Under the pieces are notes generated by a model. The model did not search any database and had not been told where the DNA came from. It saw only the letters and a program-made list of their open reading frames with translations. A DNA stretch of 64,000 nt from Paragorgia papillata (taxonomy: Eukaryota > Cnidaria > Anthozoa > Scleralcyonacea > Coralliidae): the NCBI GenBank assembly GCA_035771165.1, contig JAWNZC010000409.1, forward strand, positions 62,001 through 126,000. Direction: 5' to 3'. Numbering within the stretch: the first letter of the stretch is position 1; each line of letters starts with the position of its first letter. Below, piece by piece: positions 52,086 to 64,000 of this stretch. The translations under genes and the position numbers were made by a program.

Positions 52086-55000
52086 GATGGACCTAGGCAA
52101 TCCGATACATATGTCAAACACTGGGGATGCACCCAGGCGGTCCAAATCACATGTCAATCACTGGAATTGCACCCAGGTACTCCGAAGCAAATGTCAAACA
52201 CTGGGGATGCACCCAGGTAGTCCGAAGCAACTGTCAATCACTGGGGATGCAGACAGGCAATCCAAGCAGTCCGAAGCAAATGTCAATCACTGGGTATCCA
52301 CCCAGGCAGTACAAATCACATGTCAATCACTGGGGATGCTCCAAGGCAGTCCGAAGCAAATGTCAAACACTGGGGATGCACCCAGGCAGTCCAAATCGCA
52401 TGTCAAAGACTGGGGATGCATCCAGGTAGTCCGAAGCAATTGTCAATCACTGGAAATGCACCCAGGCAATGCAGATCACATGTCAAACACTGGGGATGCA
52501 CCCAGGCAATCCGATACAAATGTCAAACACTGGGGATGCACCCAGGAGGTCCAAATCACATGTCAATGACTGGAATTGCACCCAGGTACTCCGAAGCAAA
52601 TGTCAAACACTGGGGATGCACCCAGGCAGTCCAAATCACATGTCAAACGCTAGGGATGCACCAGGCAGTCCGAAGGAAATGTCAAACACTGGGATGCATG
52701 CACCTAGGCAGTCCAAAGCGACTGTCAATCACTGAGGATGCACCCAGGCAGTCCAAATCACATGTCAAACACTGGGGATGCACCCAGGCAGTCCGAAGCA
52801 AATGTCAAACACTGAGGATGCACCCAGGCAATCCAGGCAGTTCGAAGCAAATGTCAATCACTGGGTATGCACCCAGGCAGTACAAATCACATGTCAATCA
52901 CTGGGGATGCTCCAAGGCAGTCCGACGCAACCGTCGATCACTGGGGATGCGCCCAGGAAGCCAGAATCAACTGTTAAACACTGGGGATGCACCACGGCAT
53001 ACCAGATTACATGTCAGACACTGGGGATTCATACAGGTAGTCCGAAGCAACTGTCAATCACTGGGGATGCACCCAGGCAATCCAGATCACATGTCTAACA
53101 TTGGGGATGCACCCAGGCAATCCGGCGCAACGGTCGATCACTGGTAATGCACCCAGGCAGTCCGAAGCCAATGTGAAACACTGGGGGACGCACCCACGTA
53201 GTCCGAAGCAAATGTCAAACACTGGGATGCATGCACCTAGGCAGACGGAAGCAACTGTCAATCGCTGGGGATGCACCCAGGCAGTCCAAATCACATATCA
53301 AACACTGGGGATGCAACTAGGCAGTCCGAAGCAAATGTCAAACACTGGGGATGCACCCAGGCAGTCCAAATCACATGTCAAAGACTGGGGATGCATCCAG
53401 GTAGTCCGAAGCAATTGTCAATCATAGGAAACGCACCCAGGCAATGCAGATCACATGTCAAACACTGGGATGCACCCAGGCAATCCGATACAAATGTCAA
53501 ACACTGGGGATGCACCCAGGCAGTCCAAATCACATGTCAAACGCTGGGGATGCACCAGGCAGTGCGAAGCAAATGTCAAACACTGGGATGCATGCACCTA
53601 GGCAGTCCGAAGCGACTGTCAATCACTGGGGATGCACCCAGGCAGTCCGAAGCAAATGTCAATCACTGGGGATGGCCGCAGGCAGTCCAACGCAACCGTC
53701 GATCACTGGGGATGCACCAAGGCAGTCCTAATCACATGTCAAACACTGGGGATGCATCCAGGTAGTCCGAAGCAACTGTCAATCACTTGGAATGCACCCA
53801 GGCAATCCAGATCACATGTCAAACACTGGGGATGGACCTAGGCAATCCGATACATATGTCAAACACTGGGGATGCACCCAGGCGGTCCAAATCACATGTC
53901 AATCACTGGAATTGCACCCAGGTTCTCCGAAGCAAATGTCAAACACTGGGGATGCACCCAGGTAGTCCGAAGCAACTGTCAATCACTGGGGATGCAGACA
54001 GGCAATCCAGGCAGTCCGAAGCAAATGTCAATCACTGGGTATGCACCCAGGCAGTACAAATCACATGTCAATCACTGGGGATGCTCCAAGGCAGTCCGAC
54101 GCAACCGTCGATCACTGGGGATGCGCCCAGGAAGCCAGAATCAACTGTTAAACACTGGGGATGCACCACGGTATACCAAATTACATGTCAGACACTGGGG
54201 ATTCATACAGGTAGTCCGAAGCAACTGTCAATCACTGGGGATGCACCCAGGCAATCCAGATCACATGTCAAACATTGGGGATGCACCCAGGCAATCCGAC
54301 GCAACGGTCGATCACTGGTAATGCACCCAGGCAGTCCGAAGCCAATGTCAAACACTGGGATGCATGCACCTAGGCAGACGGAAGCAACTGTCAATCGCTG
54401 GGGATGCACCCAGGCAGTCCAAATCACATATCAAACACTGGGGATGCAACTAGGCAGTCCGAAGCAAATGTCAAACACTGGGGATGCACCCAGGCAGTCC
54501 AAATCACATGTCAAAGACTGGGGATGCATCCAGGTAGTCCGAAGCAATTGTCAATCATAGGAAATGCACCCAGGCAATGCAGATCACATGTCAAACACTG
54601 GGGATGCACCCAGGCAATCCGATACAAATGTCAAACACTGGGGATGCACCCAGGCAGTCCAAATCACATGTCAAACGCTGGGGATGCACCAGGCAGTGCG
54701 AAGCAAATGTCAAACACTGGGATGCATGCACCTAGGCAGTCCGAAGCGACTGTCAATCACTGGGGATGCACCCAGGCAGTCCGAAGCAAATGTCAATCCC
54801 TGGGGATGGCCGCAGGCAGTCCAACGCAACCGTCGATCACTGGGGATGCACCAAGGCAGTCCTAATCACATGTCAAACACTGGGGATGCATCCAGGTAGT
54901 CCGAAGCAACTGTCAATCACTTGGAATGCACCCAGGCAATCCAGATCACATGTCAAACACTGGGGATGGACCTAGGCAATCCGATACATATGTCAAACAC

Positions 55001-58000
55001 TGGGGATGCACCCAGGCGGTCGAAATCACATGTCAATCACTGGAATTGCACCCAGGTACTCCGAAGCAAATGTCAAACACTGGGGATGCACCCAGGTAGT
55101 TCGAAGCAACTGTCAATCACTGGGGATGCAGACAGGCAATCCAGGCAGTCCGAAGCAAATGTCAATCACTGGGTATGCACCCAGGCAGTACAAATCACAT
55201 GTCAATCACTGGGGATGCTCCAAGGCAGTCCGAAGCAAATGTCAAACACTGGGGATGCACCCAGGCAGTCCAAATCGCATGTCAAAGACTGGGGATGCAT
55301 CCAGGTAGTCCGAAGCAATTGTCAATCACTGGAAATGCACCCAGGCAATGCAGATCACATGTCAAACACTGGGGATGCACCCAGGCAATCCGATACAAAT
55401 GTCAAACACTGGGGATGCACCCAGGAGGTCCAAATCACATGTCAATGACTGGAATTGCACCCAGGTACTCCGAAGCAAATGTCAAACACTGGGGATGCAC
55501 CCAGGCAGTCCAAATCACATGTCAAACGCTAGGGATGCACCAGGCAGTCCGAAGGAAATGTCAAACACTGGGATGCATGCACCTAGGCAGTCCAAAGCGA
55601 CTGTCAATCACTGAGGATGCACCCAGGCAGTCCAAATCACATGTCAAACACTGGGGATGCACCCAGGCAGTCCGAAGCAAATGTCAAACACTGAGGATGC
55701 ACCCAGGCAATCCAGGCAGTTCGAAGCAAATGTCAATCACTGGGTATGCACCCAGGCAGTACAAATCACATGTCAATCACTGGGGATGCTCCAAGGCAGT
55801 CCGACGCAACCGTCGATCACTGGGGATGCGCCCAGGAAGCCAGAATCAACTGTTAAACACTGGGGATGCACCACGGCATACCAGATTACATGTCAGACAC
55901 TGGGGATTCATACAGGTAGTCCGAAGCAACTGTCAATCACTGGGGATGCACCCAGGCAATCCAGATCACATGTCTAACATTGGGGATGCACCCAGGCAAT
56001 CCGGCGCAACGGTCGATCACTGGTAATGCACCCAGGCAGTCCGAAGCCAATGTGAAACACTGGGGGACGCACCCACGTAGTCCGAAGCAAATGTCAAACA
56101 CTGGGATGCATGCACCTAGGCAGACGGAAGCAACTGTCAATCGCTGGGGATGCACCCAGGCAGTCCAAATCACATATCAAACACTGGGGATGCAACTAGG
56201 CAGTCCGAAGCAAATGTCAAACACTGGGGATGCACCCAGGCAGTCCAAATCACATGTCAAAGACTGGGGATGCATCCAGGTAGTCCGAAGCAATTGTCAA
56301 TCATAGGAAACGCACCCAGGCAATGCAGATCACATGTCAAACACTGGGGATGCACCCAGGCAATCCGATACAAATGTCAAACACTGGGGATGCACCCAGG
56401 CAGTCCAAATCACATGTCAAACGCTGGGGATGCACCAGGCAGTGCGAAGCAAATGTCAAACACTGGGATGCATGCACCTAGGCAGTCCGAAGCGACTGTC
56501 AATCACTGGGGATGCACCCAGGCAGTCCGAAGCAAATGTCAATCACTGGGGATGGCCGCAGGCAGTCCAACGCAACCGTCGATCACTGGGGATGCACCAA
56601 GGCAGTCCTAATCACATGTCAAACACTGGGGATGCATCCAGGTAGTCCGAAGCAACTGTCAATCACTTGGAATGCACCCAGGCAATCCAGATCACATGTC
56701 AAACACTGGGGATGGACCTAGGCAATCCGATACATATGTCAAACACTGGGATGCACCCAGGCGGTCCAAATCACATGTCAATCACTGGAATTGCACCCAG
56801 GTTCTCCGAAGCAAATGTCAAACACTGGGGATGCACCCAGGTAGTCCGAAGCAACTGTCAATCACTGGGGATGCAGACAGGCAATCCAGGCAGTCCGAAG
56901 CAAATGTCAATCACTGGGTATGCACCCAGGCAGTACAAATCACATGTCAATCACTGGGGATGCTCCAAGGCAGTCCGACGCAACCGTCGATCACTGGGGA
57001 TGCGCCCAGGAAGCCAGAATCAACTGTTAAACACTGGGGATGCACCACGGTATACCAAATTACATGTCAGACACTGGGGATTCATACAGGTAGTCCGAAG
57101 CAACTGTCAATCACTGGGGATGCACCCAGGCAATCCAGATCACATGTCAAACATTGGGGATGCACCCAGGCAATCCGACGCAACGGTCGATCACTGGTAA
57201 TGCACCCAGGCAGTCCGAAGCCAATGTCAAACACTGGGATGCATGCACCTAGGCAGACGGAAGCAACTGTCAATCGCTGGGGATGCACCCAGGCAGTCCA
57301 AATCACATATCAAACACTGGGGATGCAACTAGGCAGTCCGAAGCAAATGTCAAACACTGGGGATGCACCCAGGCAGTCCAAATCACATGTCAAAGACTGG
57401 GGATGCATCCAGGTAGTCCGAAGCAATTGTCAATCATAGGAAATGCACCCAGGCAATGCAGATCACATGTCAAACACTGGGGATGCACCCAGGCAATCCG
57501 ATACAAATGTCAAACACTGGGGATGCACCCAGGCAGTCCAAATCACATGTCAAACGCTGGGGATGCACCAGGCAGTGCGAAGCAAATGTCAAACACTGGG
57601 ATGCATGCACCTAGGCAGTCCGAAGCGACTGTCAATCACTGGGGATGCACCCAGGCAGTCCGAAAGCAAATGTCAATCCCTGGGGATGGCCGCAGGCAGT
57701 CCAACGCAACCGTCGATCACTGGGGATGCACCAAGGCAGTCCTAATCACATGTCAAACACTGGGGATGCATCCAGGTAGTCCGAAGCAACTGTCAATCAC
57801 TTGGAATGCACCCAGGCAATCCAGATCACATGTCAAACACTGGGGATGGACCTAGGCAATCCGATACATATGTCAAACACTGGGGATGCACCCAGGCGGT
57901 CGAAATCACATGTCAATCACTGGAATTGCACCCAGGTACTCCGAAGCAAATGTCAAACACTGGGGATGCACCCAGGTAGTTCGAAGCAACTGTCAATCAC

Positions 58001-59400
58001 TGGGGATGCAGACAGGCAATCCAGGCAGTCCGAAGCAAATGTCAATCACTGGGTATGCACCCAGGCAGTACAAATCACATGTCAAGCACTGGGGATGCTC
58101 CAAGGCAGTCCGAAGCAAATGTCAAACACTGGGGATGCACCCAGGCAGTCCAAATCACATGTCAAAGACTGGGGATGCATGCAGGTAGTCCGAAGCAATT
58201 GTCAATCACTGGAAATGCACCCAGGCAATGCAGATCACATGTCAAACACTGGGGATGCACCCAGGCAATCCGATACAAATGTCAAACACTGGGGATGCAC
58301 CCAGGAGGTCCAAATCACATGTCAATGACTGGAATTGCACCCAGGTACTCCGAAGCAAATGTCAAACACTGGGGATGCACCCAGGCAGTCCAAATCACAT
58401 GTCAAACGCTAGGGATGCACCAGGCAGTCCGAAGGAAATGTCAAACACTGGGATGCATGCACCTAGGCAGTCCAAAGCGACTGTCAATCACTGAGGATGC
58501 ACCCAGGCAGTCCAAATCACATGTCAAACACTGGGGATGCACCCAGGCAGTCCGAGGCAAATGTCAAACACTGAGGATGCACCCAGGCAATCCAGGCAGT
58601 TCGAAGCAAATGTCAATCACTGGGTATGCACCCAGGCAGTACAAATCACATGTCAATCACTGGGGATGCTCCAAGGCAGTCCGACGCAACCGTCGATCAC
58701 TGGGGATGCGCCCAGGAAGCCAGAATCATCTGTTAAACACTGGGGATGCACCACGGGATACCAGATTACATGTCAGACAATGGGGATTCATACAGGTAGT
58801 CCGAAGCAACTGTCAATCACTGGGGATGCACCCAGGCAATCCAGATCACATGTCAAACATTGGGGATGCACCCAGGCAATCCGACGCAACGGTCGATCAC
58901 TGGTAATGCACCCAGGCAGTCCGAAGCCAATGTGAAACACTGGGGGACGCACCCATGTAGTCCGAAGCAAATGTCAAACACTGGGATGCATGCACCTAGG
59001 CAGACCGAAGCAACTGTCAATCGCTGGGGATGCACCCAGGCAGTCCAAATCACATATCAAACACTGGGGATGCAACTAGGCAGTCCGAAGGAAATATCAA
59101 ACACTGGGGATGCACCCAGGCAGTCCAAATCACATGTCAAAGACTGGGGATGCATCCAGGTAGTCCAAAGCAATTGTCAATCATAGGAAATGCACCCAGG
59201 CAATGCAGATCACATGTCAAACACTGGGGATGCACCCAGGCAATCCGATACAAATGTCAAACACTGGGGATGCACCCAGGCAGTCCAAATCACATGTCAA
59301 ACGCTGGGGATGCACCAGGCAGTGCGAAGCAAATGTCAAACACTGGGATGCATGCACCTAGGCAGTCCGAAGCGACTGTCAATCACTGGGGATGCACCCA
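52086..59400 (+). repeat. 2,880-bp higher-order repeat made of 1,134- and 1,746-bp blocks
   Basis: The rare landmark GATGGACCTAGGCAATCCG occurs at 52,086, 53,831, 54,965, 56,711 and 57,845, giving alternating spacings of 1,745, 1,134, 1,746 and 1,134 bp. The pair sums to 2,880 bp, exactly 72 x 40. Blocks one full period apart (for example 52,778, 55,657 and 58,537) are nearly identical. The two block types share their first part and differ in the second, so the pattern is a nested, very recent amplification. The last copy departs from the pattern near 59,400, just before the second LINE. Confidence 0.88.
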
Positions 59401-59458
59401 GGCAGTCCAAATCACATGTCAAACACTGGGGATGCACCCAGGTAGTCCGAAGCAACTG

Positions 59459-59463
59459 TCAAT
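59459..59463. repeat. Target-site duplication TCAAT, left of LINE 2
   Basis: TCAAT ends the satellite before the element and recurs at 63,292-63,296, where the monomer continues as CACTGGGG. It is short, so chance microhomology is possible. Confidence 0.6.
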
Positions 59464-59478
59464 TACTTATGCGCCGTA

Positions 59479-62400
59479 ATGGCTGCTGCTCAGTTATTTG
59501 GGTCCCTATATTTTCTCATGATTTTTAGCTTTTTTAATCAACCGTTCGCTCTTGAATTGCCTCACAAGACCGTTCGTAGCACTATCTTCTTGGATTGTTA
59601 TGGATTGGAAATGGATGGTCTCCCTAGAAATAATTATGGACTTATTGCTCTCTGTGATCATGTTGTTGTAAAACGATCATACTATGAATCGAAGTTCAAA
59701 GCCAGTTTTGCCATTTATAAAGTATCTAAACATGGATATACATGCATTTTACTTCCATCTATGCCTTTTAAGATTGATTTAACGATTTGTGTCGACGTAT
59801 CGTCAAATCCTGGTCCTGAAAAACAAATAAAACCGTGTGAAGAGAAAGGTTTTGGTAACGTTAATTATGCATCGCCATGTCATTGTGAATCTATTTCACG
59901 CATCAAGTATGGCTCAAATGATCTTCATAACATTCGATTCTCGTCTTTGACTAAGTATGTCGATCGGGATTTGTATCTCAGTCTTCGTTCGCTTGGGATT
60001 TTGAAATCATTTCGGGGATGTCGCCGAGGAAAGAAATTTCAACAGCGAAATCTAATCGACAGCAATGGCATGATGTTATTTACTCAACCTAAGCATGATT
60101 TTCAAATTAGCATACAGTCTTATTATACAATATCCCACGCAATACCTATTATTGTCTCCGAGCGAAGGAAAGTCAAATCTCGCCTACCTAAAGTATCACG
60201 GAACGTTGAAAACTTAATCACATGTAACATCAATTCGTTTAATGATATGACACTGAAAGAACACACCGAGAATCATATGTCCTTGTGTGCTTTTAATGCT
60301 CGATCTGTTAAAAACAAGAGTGCTGATATCGTTGACTATATTTGTGATTGTAAAGCGGACTTAGTGGCAGTTACTGAAACTTGGTTGTGTCCCGATGACG
60401 ATGCTGTGAGAGTTGAAGTATGTCCAGATGGTTATAAATTTATTGATCATTGTCGAGTTGGCCAACGCGGTGGAGGTACTGGCCTTTTATTTCGGGACTT
60501 TTTTAACGTGAGAAAGATTGATGCTGGTGCAAATGTCTCATTTGAGTTTTCCGAATGGTTAGTGACAGCAGATCATCATAGCCTACGAATTGTCATCGTT
60601 TATCGTCCTCCGCGCTCCAACGTTTCTATTAACACATTTTGTACAGAGTTCTTAGACTACCTTGAACCAGTACTCTTGTGCAAAGAACAGTTATTGATTA
60701 CCGGTGACTTCAATATCCACGTCGACGTTTTCGATGATCCTGATGCCCTTAAACTACGCGACTTATTCGACTCTGTCGGCCTTAAACAGCATGTCACCCA
60801 ACCCACGCATATCCATGGTCATACTCTTGATCTTGTCATCACCCGTCTGGGTGAGAATACGCTCTTAACACCACCCTACCCTGATCGTTACATTTCGGAT
60901 CATGCTTCACTTATTTATGAGCTCCACCCAGTTAAACCACCTCCTACTGTCAAGAAGATTACTTACAGGAAACTTAAGTCAGTTGATATACAGTCTCTAA
61001 AACGGGACTTGGTTTCCTCTGATCTGTGCAATGACCTGATGGATGGTCAAACCGACTCCACTGTAAATGGTCTTATTCAACTGGTCCAATCATACAACGA
61101 TACACTATCTGAAATAATAAATCGACATGCACCTTTCATCTCCAGGACTATGAGAGTGAGACCAGCTGTTCCTTGGTATGATGATAACATAAAGGCTGCA
61201 AAGCGTAAACGTAGGAAGGCAGAACGAAGGTGGAGAAAAACTGGGCTCCCATCTGATTTCAATGCTTTTAAGACGATCAAGAATCAAGTTACTCATCTAA
61301 TGAACCAGGCCCGACGCTCATTTTATACCGATTTTGTCAACAACAACAGTTCAGATCAAGGCAAGTTATTCAGAGCAGCGAAAAAACTTCTTAATAAAAA
61401 AGTTGTCTTTTCCTGAAAATCAAAATAAATCGGTCTTGGCAAATGATATTGGCAAATTCTTTGTTAGGAAAATCGTGAAAATCCGCGATGACTTAGGGAG
61501 CTGTGAGCTAGATCTAGAAGTTCGTTAAAGAGTACCCGACGATCCTGCTATTGATGACGACAAGCTTTTCGAATCTTTTCATCTACTCACTGATGATGAG
61601 ATAAATAGTCTTGTCATGAAGTCATCAAAGAGAACATGTTCGTTAGACCCAATGCCTACATCGTTGATAATTGATTGCTTAGATGTTTTGTTGCCCGTTA
61701 TCAAGAGTATAGTTAACACATCATTGTCTATCGGCCAGTTTCCCGATCTGTGGAAAGACGCCCTCGTCATTCCTCTTCTGAAAAAAATTGGTTTAGATAA
61801 CATGTTCTCAAATTTAAGACCGATTAGTAATTTACAGTTTGTCTCAAAACTCGTGGAACGAGCAGTGTTTGATCAAATGCACGACCACATGATGCGTTTT
61901 GACCTGTATCCATTACTTCAGAGTGCATACCGTCAAGGTCACAGCACCGAAACTGCATTATTAAAGGTCCACAATGATCTGTTGATGAATATGGATCGGC
62001 AACAACTCACTTTGGTAGTATTTCTCGACCTAAGTGCTGCCTTCGACACCGTCGACTCACAGATTCTGCTATCGCGGATTGAAACTACTTTTGGGATCAA
62101 GGGAGCTGTTTTGGGGTGGTTTACATCGTATCTGTCCAATAGATCACAGCGAATTTATGTGGATGGTCACCTTTCTGACAGATTTCCACTAAATTTCGGT
62201 GTCCCACAAGGGTCCTGTTTAGGTCCACTCTTATTCACCATATACGCTAGTAAATTATTTGAAGTGATCAAGTATCATCTTCCTGACGCTCATGCTTATG
62301 CAGACGATTCGCAACTTTATATATCGTTTAGACCAGACTCTGAGGCAAGTCAACAATCGGCTGTTAAAGCGATGGAGCTATGCATTCGTGACATTCAATC

Positions 62401-63157
62401 ATGGATGGTAATGGATAAATTATGGATGAACAATGGAAAAACGGAATTCATGATTGTTGGTACCAACCCACAGCTTGCTAAAGTTGATATCAATAATATC
62501 ATGATCGGAGGTACTGAAGTCGGGAAAGTTCCTGTGGTAAAAAACCTTGGAGTATGGTTCGACAATAATCTAAACCTTCGAACTCATATTAATAAAACGT
62601 GTTCAGCAGCGTACTATCATATTAATAATATCAGGCGCATAAGGAAATATTTAAGTGAAGAGACAGCACATAAACTGGTTCATGCCTATGTGATACAGCG
62701 CATTGACTATTGCAACAGCTTATTATATGGTTTACCTGAAGTCTATTTCAGCAAGTTACAACGGCTTCAGAACACAGCTGCGAGGCTTATAAGTCATACA
62801 CCAAGATATTGCCATATTACTCCAGTCCTATATTCCTTGCACTGGCTACCTATTAAGTTCAGAATTGACTTTAAAATTATTATTATAACATTTAAAGCAA
62901 TCTATGGACTTGCACCGAAATATATTTGTGATTTAGTGGCAATCAGGAAACAATGCAAGTATAGTCTGCGTTCGTACTCTGGTCTATTATTACAACCAAC
63001 CACTTTCAAAACCAAGAAGACTCTGGGCGATCGTTCATTTTCAGTTGCGGCGACAAAGCTCTGGAATACTTTACCAATTGACATTCGCCAAGAGGACAAT
63101 TTTATTAAATTTAAAGTGCTAATTAAGACGCATCTTTTTAAGAAGGCTTATTATTAA
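59479..63157 (+). pseudogene. ORF2 of LINE 2 (endonuclease-reverse transcriptase), two lesions
   Basis: The first 646 codons (59,479-61,416) are intact. They have a hydrophobic N-terminus (LFGSLYFLMIFSFF), a 2A-like DVSSNPGP at residues 106-113, and an endonuclease with N273, E300, D410/N412 (ITGDFNIHV) and D474/H475 (SDH). The frame is lost at about 61,385-61,400, beside a run of A. In the next frame a single TAA (61,526-61,528) interrupts an otherwise continuous stretch. From there the reverse transcriptase runs to 63,157 with NLRPISNLQFVSKLVER, FLDLSAAFDTVD, FGVPQGSCLGPLLF and YADD (62,297-62,308), then the C-terminal domain ending in FKVLIKTHLFKK. All catalytic landmarks are kept, so this is a young copy inactivated by two changes, unless those are sequence errors. 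Confidence 0.9.
59794..59817 (+). other. 2A-like ribosome-skipping motif DVSSNPGP
   Basis: Residues 106-113 of the LINE 2 protein. The 2A consensus is D-V/I-E-x-N-P-G-P. Here Ser replaces the usual Glu, and NPGP is intact. 2A-like motifs are known at the N-terminus of some non-LTR elements of marine invertebrates. If active it would release about 112 N-terminal residues from the endonuclease-reverse transcriptase. Confidence 0.6.
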
Positions 63158-63291
63158 AATTGTTAATTATAATTTTATCTTGTAAATATTTTATTGATAT
63201 TCTATCTTGTAAATAACCTCTATATTGTAATGCGCACTTGATCATACACATATGTAAAATCGCGCAATAGAAATATTAAATATTATTATTA
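63158..63291 (+). other. 3' UTR and (ATT)n tail of LINE 2
   Basis: AT-rich sequence with the twice-repeated TATCTTGTAAATA, then a GCGC-bearing segment near 63,231-63,270 and a tail of ATT units (63,277-63,291). The tail is where reverse transcription would begin. Confidence 0.75.
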
Positions 63292-63296
63292 TCAAT

Positions 63297-64000
63297 CACT
63301 GGGGATGCACCCAGGCAATCCAGGCAGTCCGAAGCAAATGTCAATCACTGGGGATGCACCCAGGCAGTACAAATCACATGTCAATTACTGGGGATGCTCC
63401 AAGGCAGTCCGACGCAACCGTCGATCACTGGGGATGCGCCCAGGAAGCCAGAATCAACTGTTAATCACTGGCGATGCACCACGGCATTCCAGATTATATG
63501 TCAGACACTGAGGATGCATACAGGTAGTCCGAAGCAACTGTCAATCACTGGGGATGCACCCAGGCAATCCAGATCACATGTCAAACACTGGGGATGCACC
63601 CAGGCAATCCGACGCAACGGTCGATCACTGAGGATGCACCCAGGCAGTCCGAAGCCAATGTGAAACACTGGGGGACGCACCCATGTAGTCCGAAGCAAAT
63701 GTCAAACACTGGGGATGCACCCAGGCAGTCCAAATCACATGTCAAACGCTGGGGATGCACCTAGGCAGTCCCAAGCAAATGTCAATCACTGGGGATAGCC
63801 GCAGGCAGTCCAACGCAACCGTCGATCACTGGGGATGCACCAAGGCAGTCCTAATCACATGTCAAACACTGGAGATGCATCCAGGTAGTCCGAAGCAACT
63901 GTCAATCACTTGGAATGCACCCAGGCAATCCAGATCACATGTCAAACACTGGGGATGGACCTAGGCAATCCGATACATATGTCAAACACTGGGGATGCAC
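63297..64000 (+). repeat. 40-bp satellite array, block 4
   Basis: The satellite resumes in the same orientation and runs off the window. The order of variants (63,305-63,700) matches 51,480-51,870 more closely than the 2,880-bp unit that precedes the LINE. A further GATGGACCTAGG landmark lies at 63,954. Confidence 0.96.

Larger units (their letters stand above)
48234..59463 (+). repeat. 40-bp satellite array, block 3
   Basis: Continuation of the satellite, same orientation, interrupted only by the flanking elements. Its first monomers continue the GATGCACCTAGG variants seen left of the DNA transposon, so both sides belong to one array. Up to about 52,000 the order of variants is irregular. 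After that the 2,880-bp higher-order repeat dominates. No gene is seen. Confidence 0.97.
59464..63291 (+). mobile_element. LINE retrotransposon of the L2 group, near-complete
   Basis: 3.8-kb insert in one satellite monomer with TCAAT at both ends. It encodes an N-terminal region with a 2A-like motif, an endonuclease and a reverse transcriptase. Its 3' end has the GCGC-containing end motif (TAATGCGCACTTGATCATAC followed by CGCGCAATAG) and an (ATT)n tail, both typical of L2-like LINEs as I know them. Only 15 bp lie between the junction and the first Met, so some 5' sequence may be missing. The sequence is unlike LINE 1, so the two belong to different families. Confidence 0.92.

Noticed and set aside
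61077..61296. Small - strand ORFs inside the LINE 2 coding region
   Set aside because: They overlap clear endonuclease/reverse transcriptase coding sequence on the + strand and show no motif.

Overview
The window is almost entirely one tandem satellite interrupted by three mobile elements. About 50.5 kb of the 64 kb is head-to-tail copies of a roughly 40-bp monomer, always in the same orientation. No ordinary host gene is visible. The organism is an animal and most likely a cnidarian (coral or anemone type). This rests on the style of the two LINEs of the L2/CR1 group and on a tRNA/5S-type SINE whose 3' part resembles SINEs I associate with cnidarian genomes. I could not check this against any database.

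Layout: satellite 1-10,450; a 5'-truncated, frameshifted LINE 10,451-13,566 with a (TTATC)6 tail; satellite 13,567-41,682; a 6,551-bp DNA transposon 41,683-48,233 flanked by TGCA; satellite 48,234-59,463; a second LINE 59,464-63,291; satellite 63,297-64,000. The satellite is organised into higher-order repeats of several generations: about 3.0-3.16 kb, 845 bp x3, 2,083 bp x2, 724 bp x2, 1.4-2.1 kb with internal 123-bp arrays of changing copy number, and a 2,880-bp unit made of alternating 1,134- and 1,746-bp blocks.

The most interesting object is the DNA transposon. It has 33-bp terminal inverted repeats (32/33 identical) beginning CACGGTGG, and a 4-bp target duplication whose removal restores a normal satellite monomer. 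It carries two convergent genes. One is a multi-exon protein with a 913-codon intact last exon. That exon holds a plausible D-D-E triad in contexts that remind me of the RAG1/Transib/CMC transposases, plus a Cys-rich cluster, a C2H2 finger and a SAP-like DNA-binding tail. The other is an unrecognised protein of about 249 residues on the opposite strand. A tRNA/5S hybrid SINE-like sequence sits between that second gene and the right terminus.

The 40-bp monomer lacks stop codons on the + strand in its commonest form. Since 40 is not a multiple of three, long open frames (up to 588 codons) with a 40-residue period arise in every + frame. I treat these as by-products of the repeat, not as genes.
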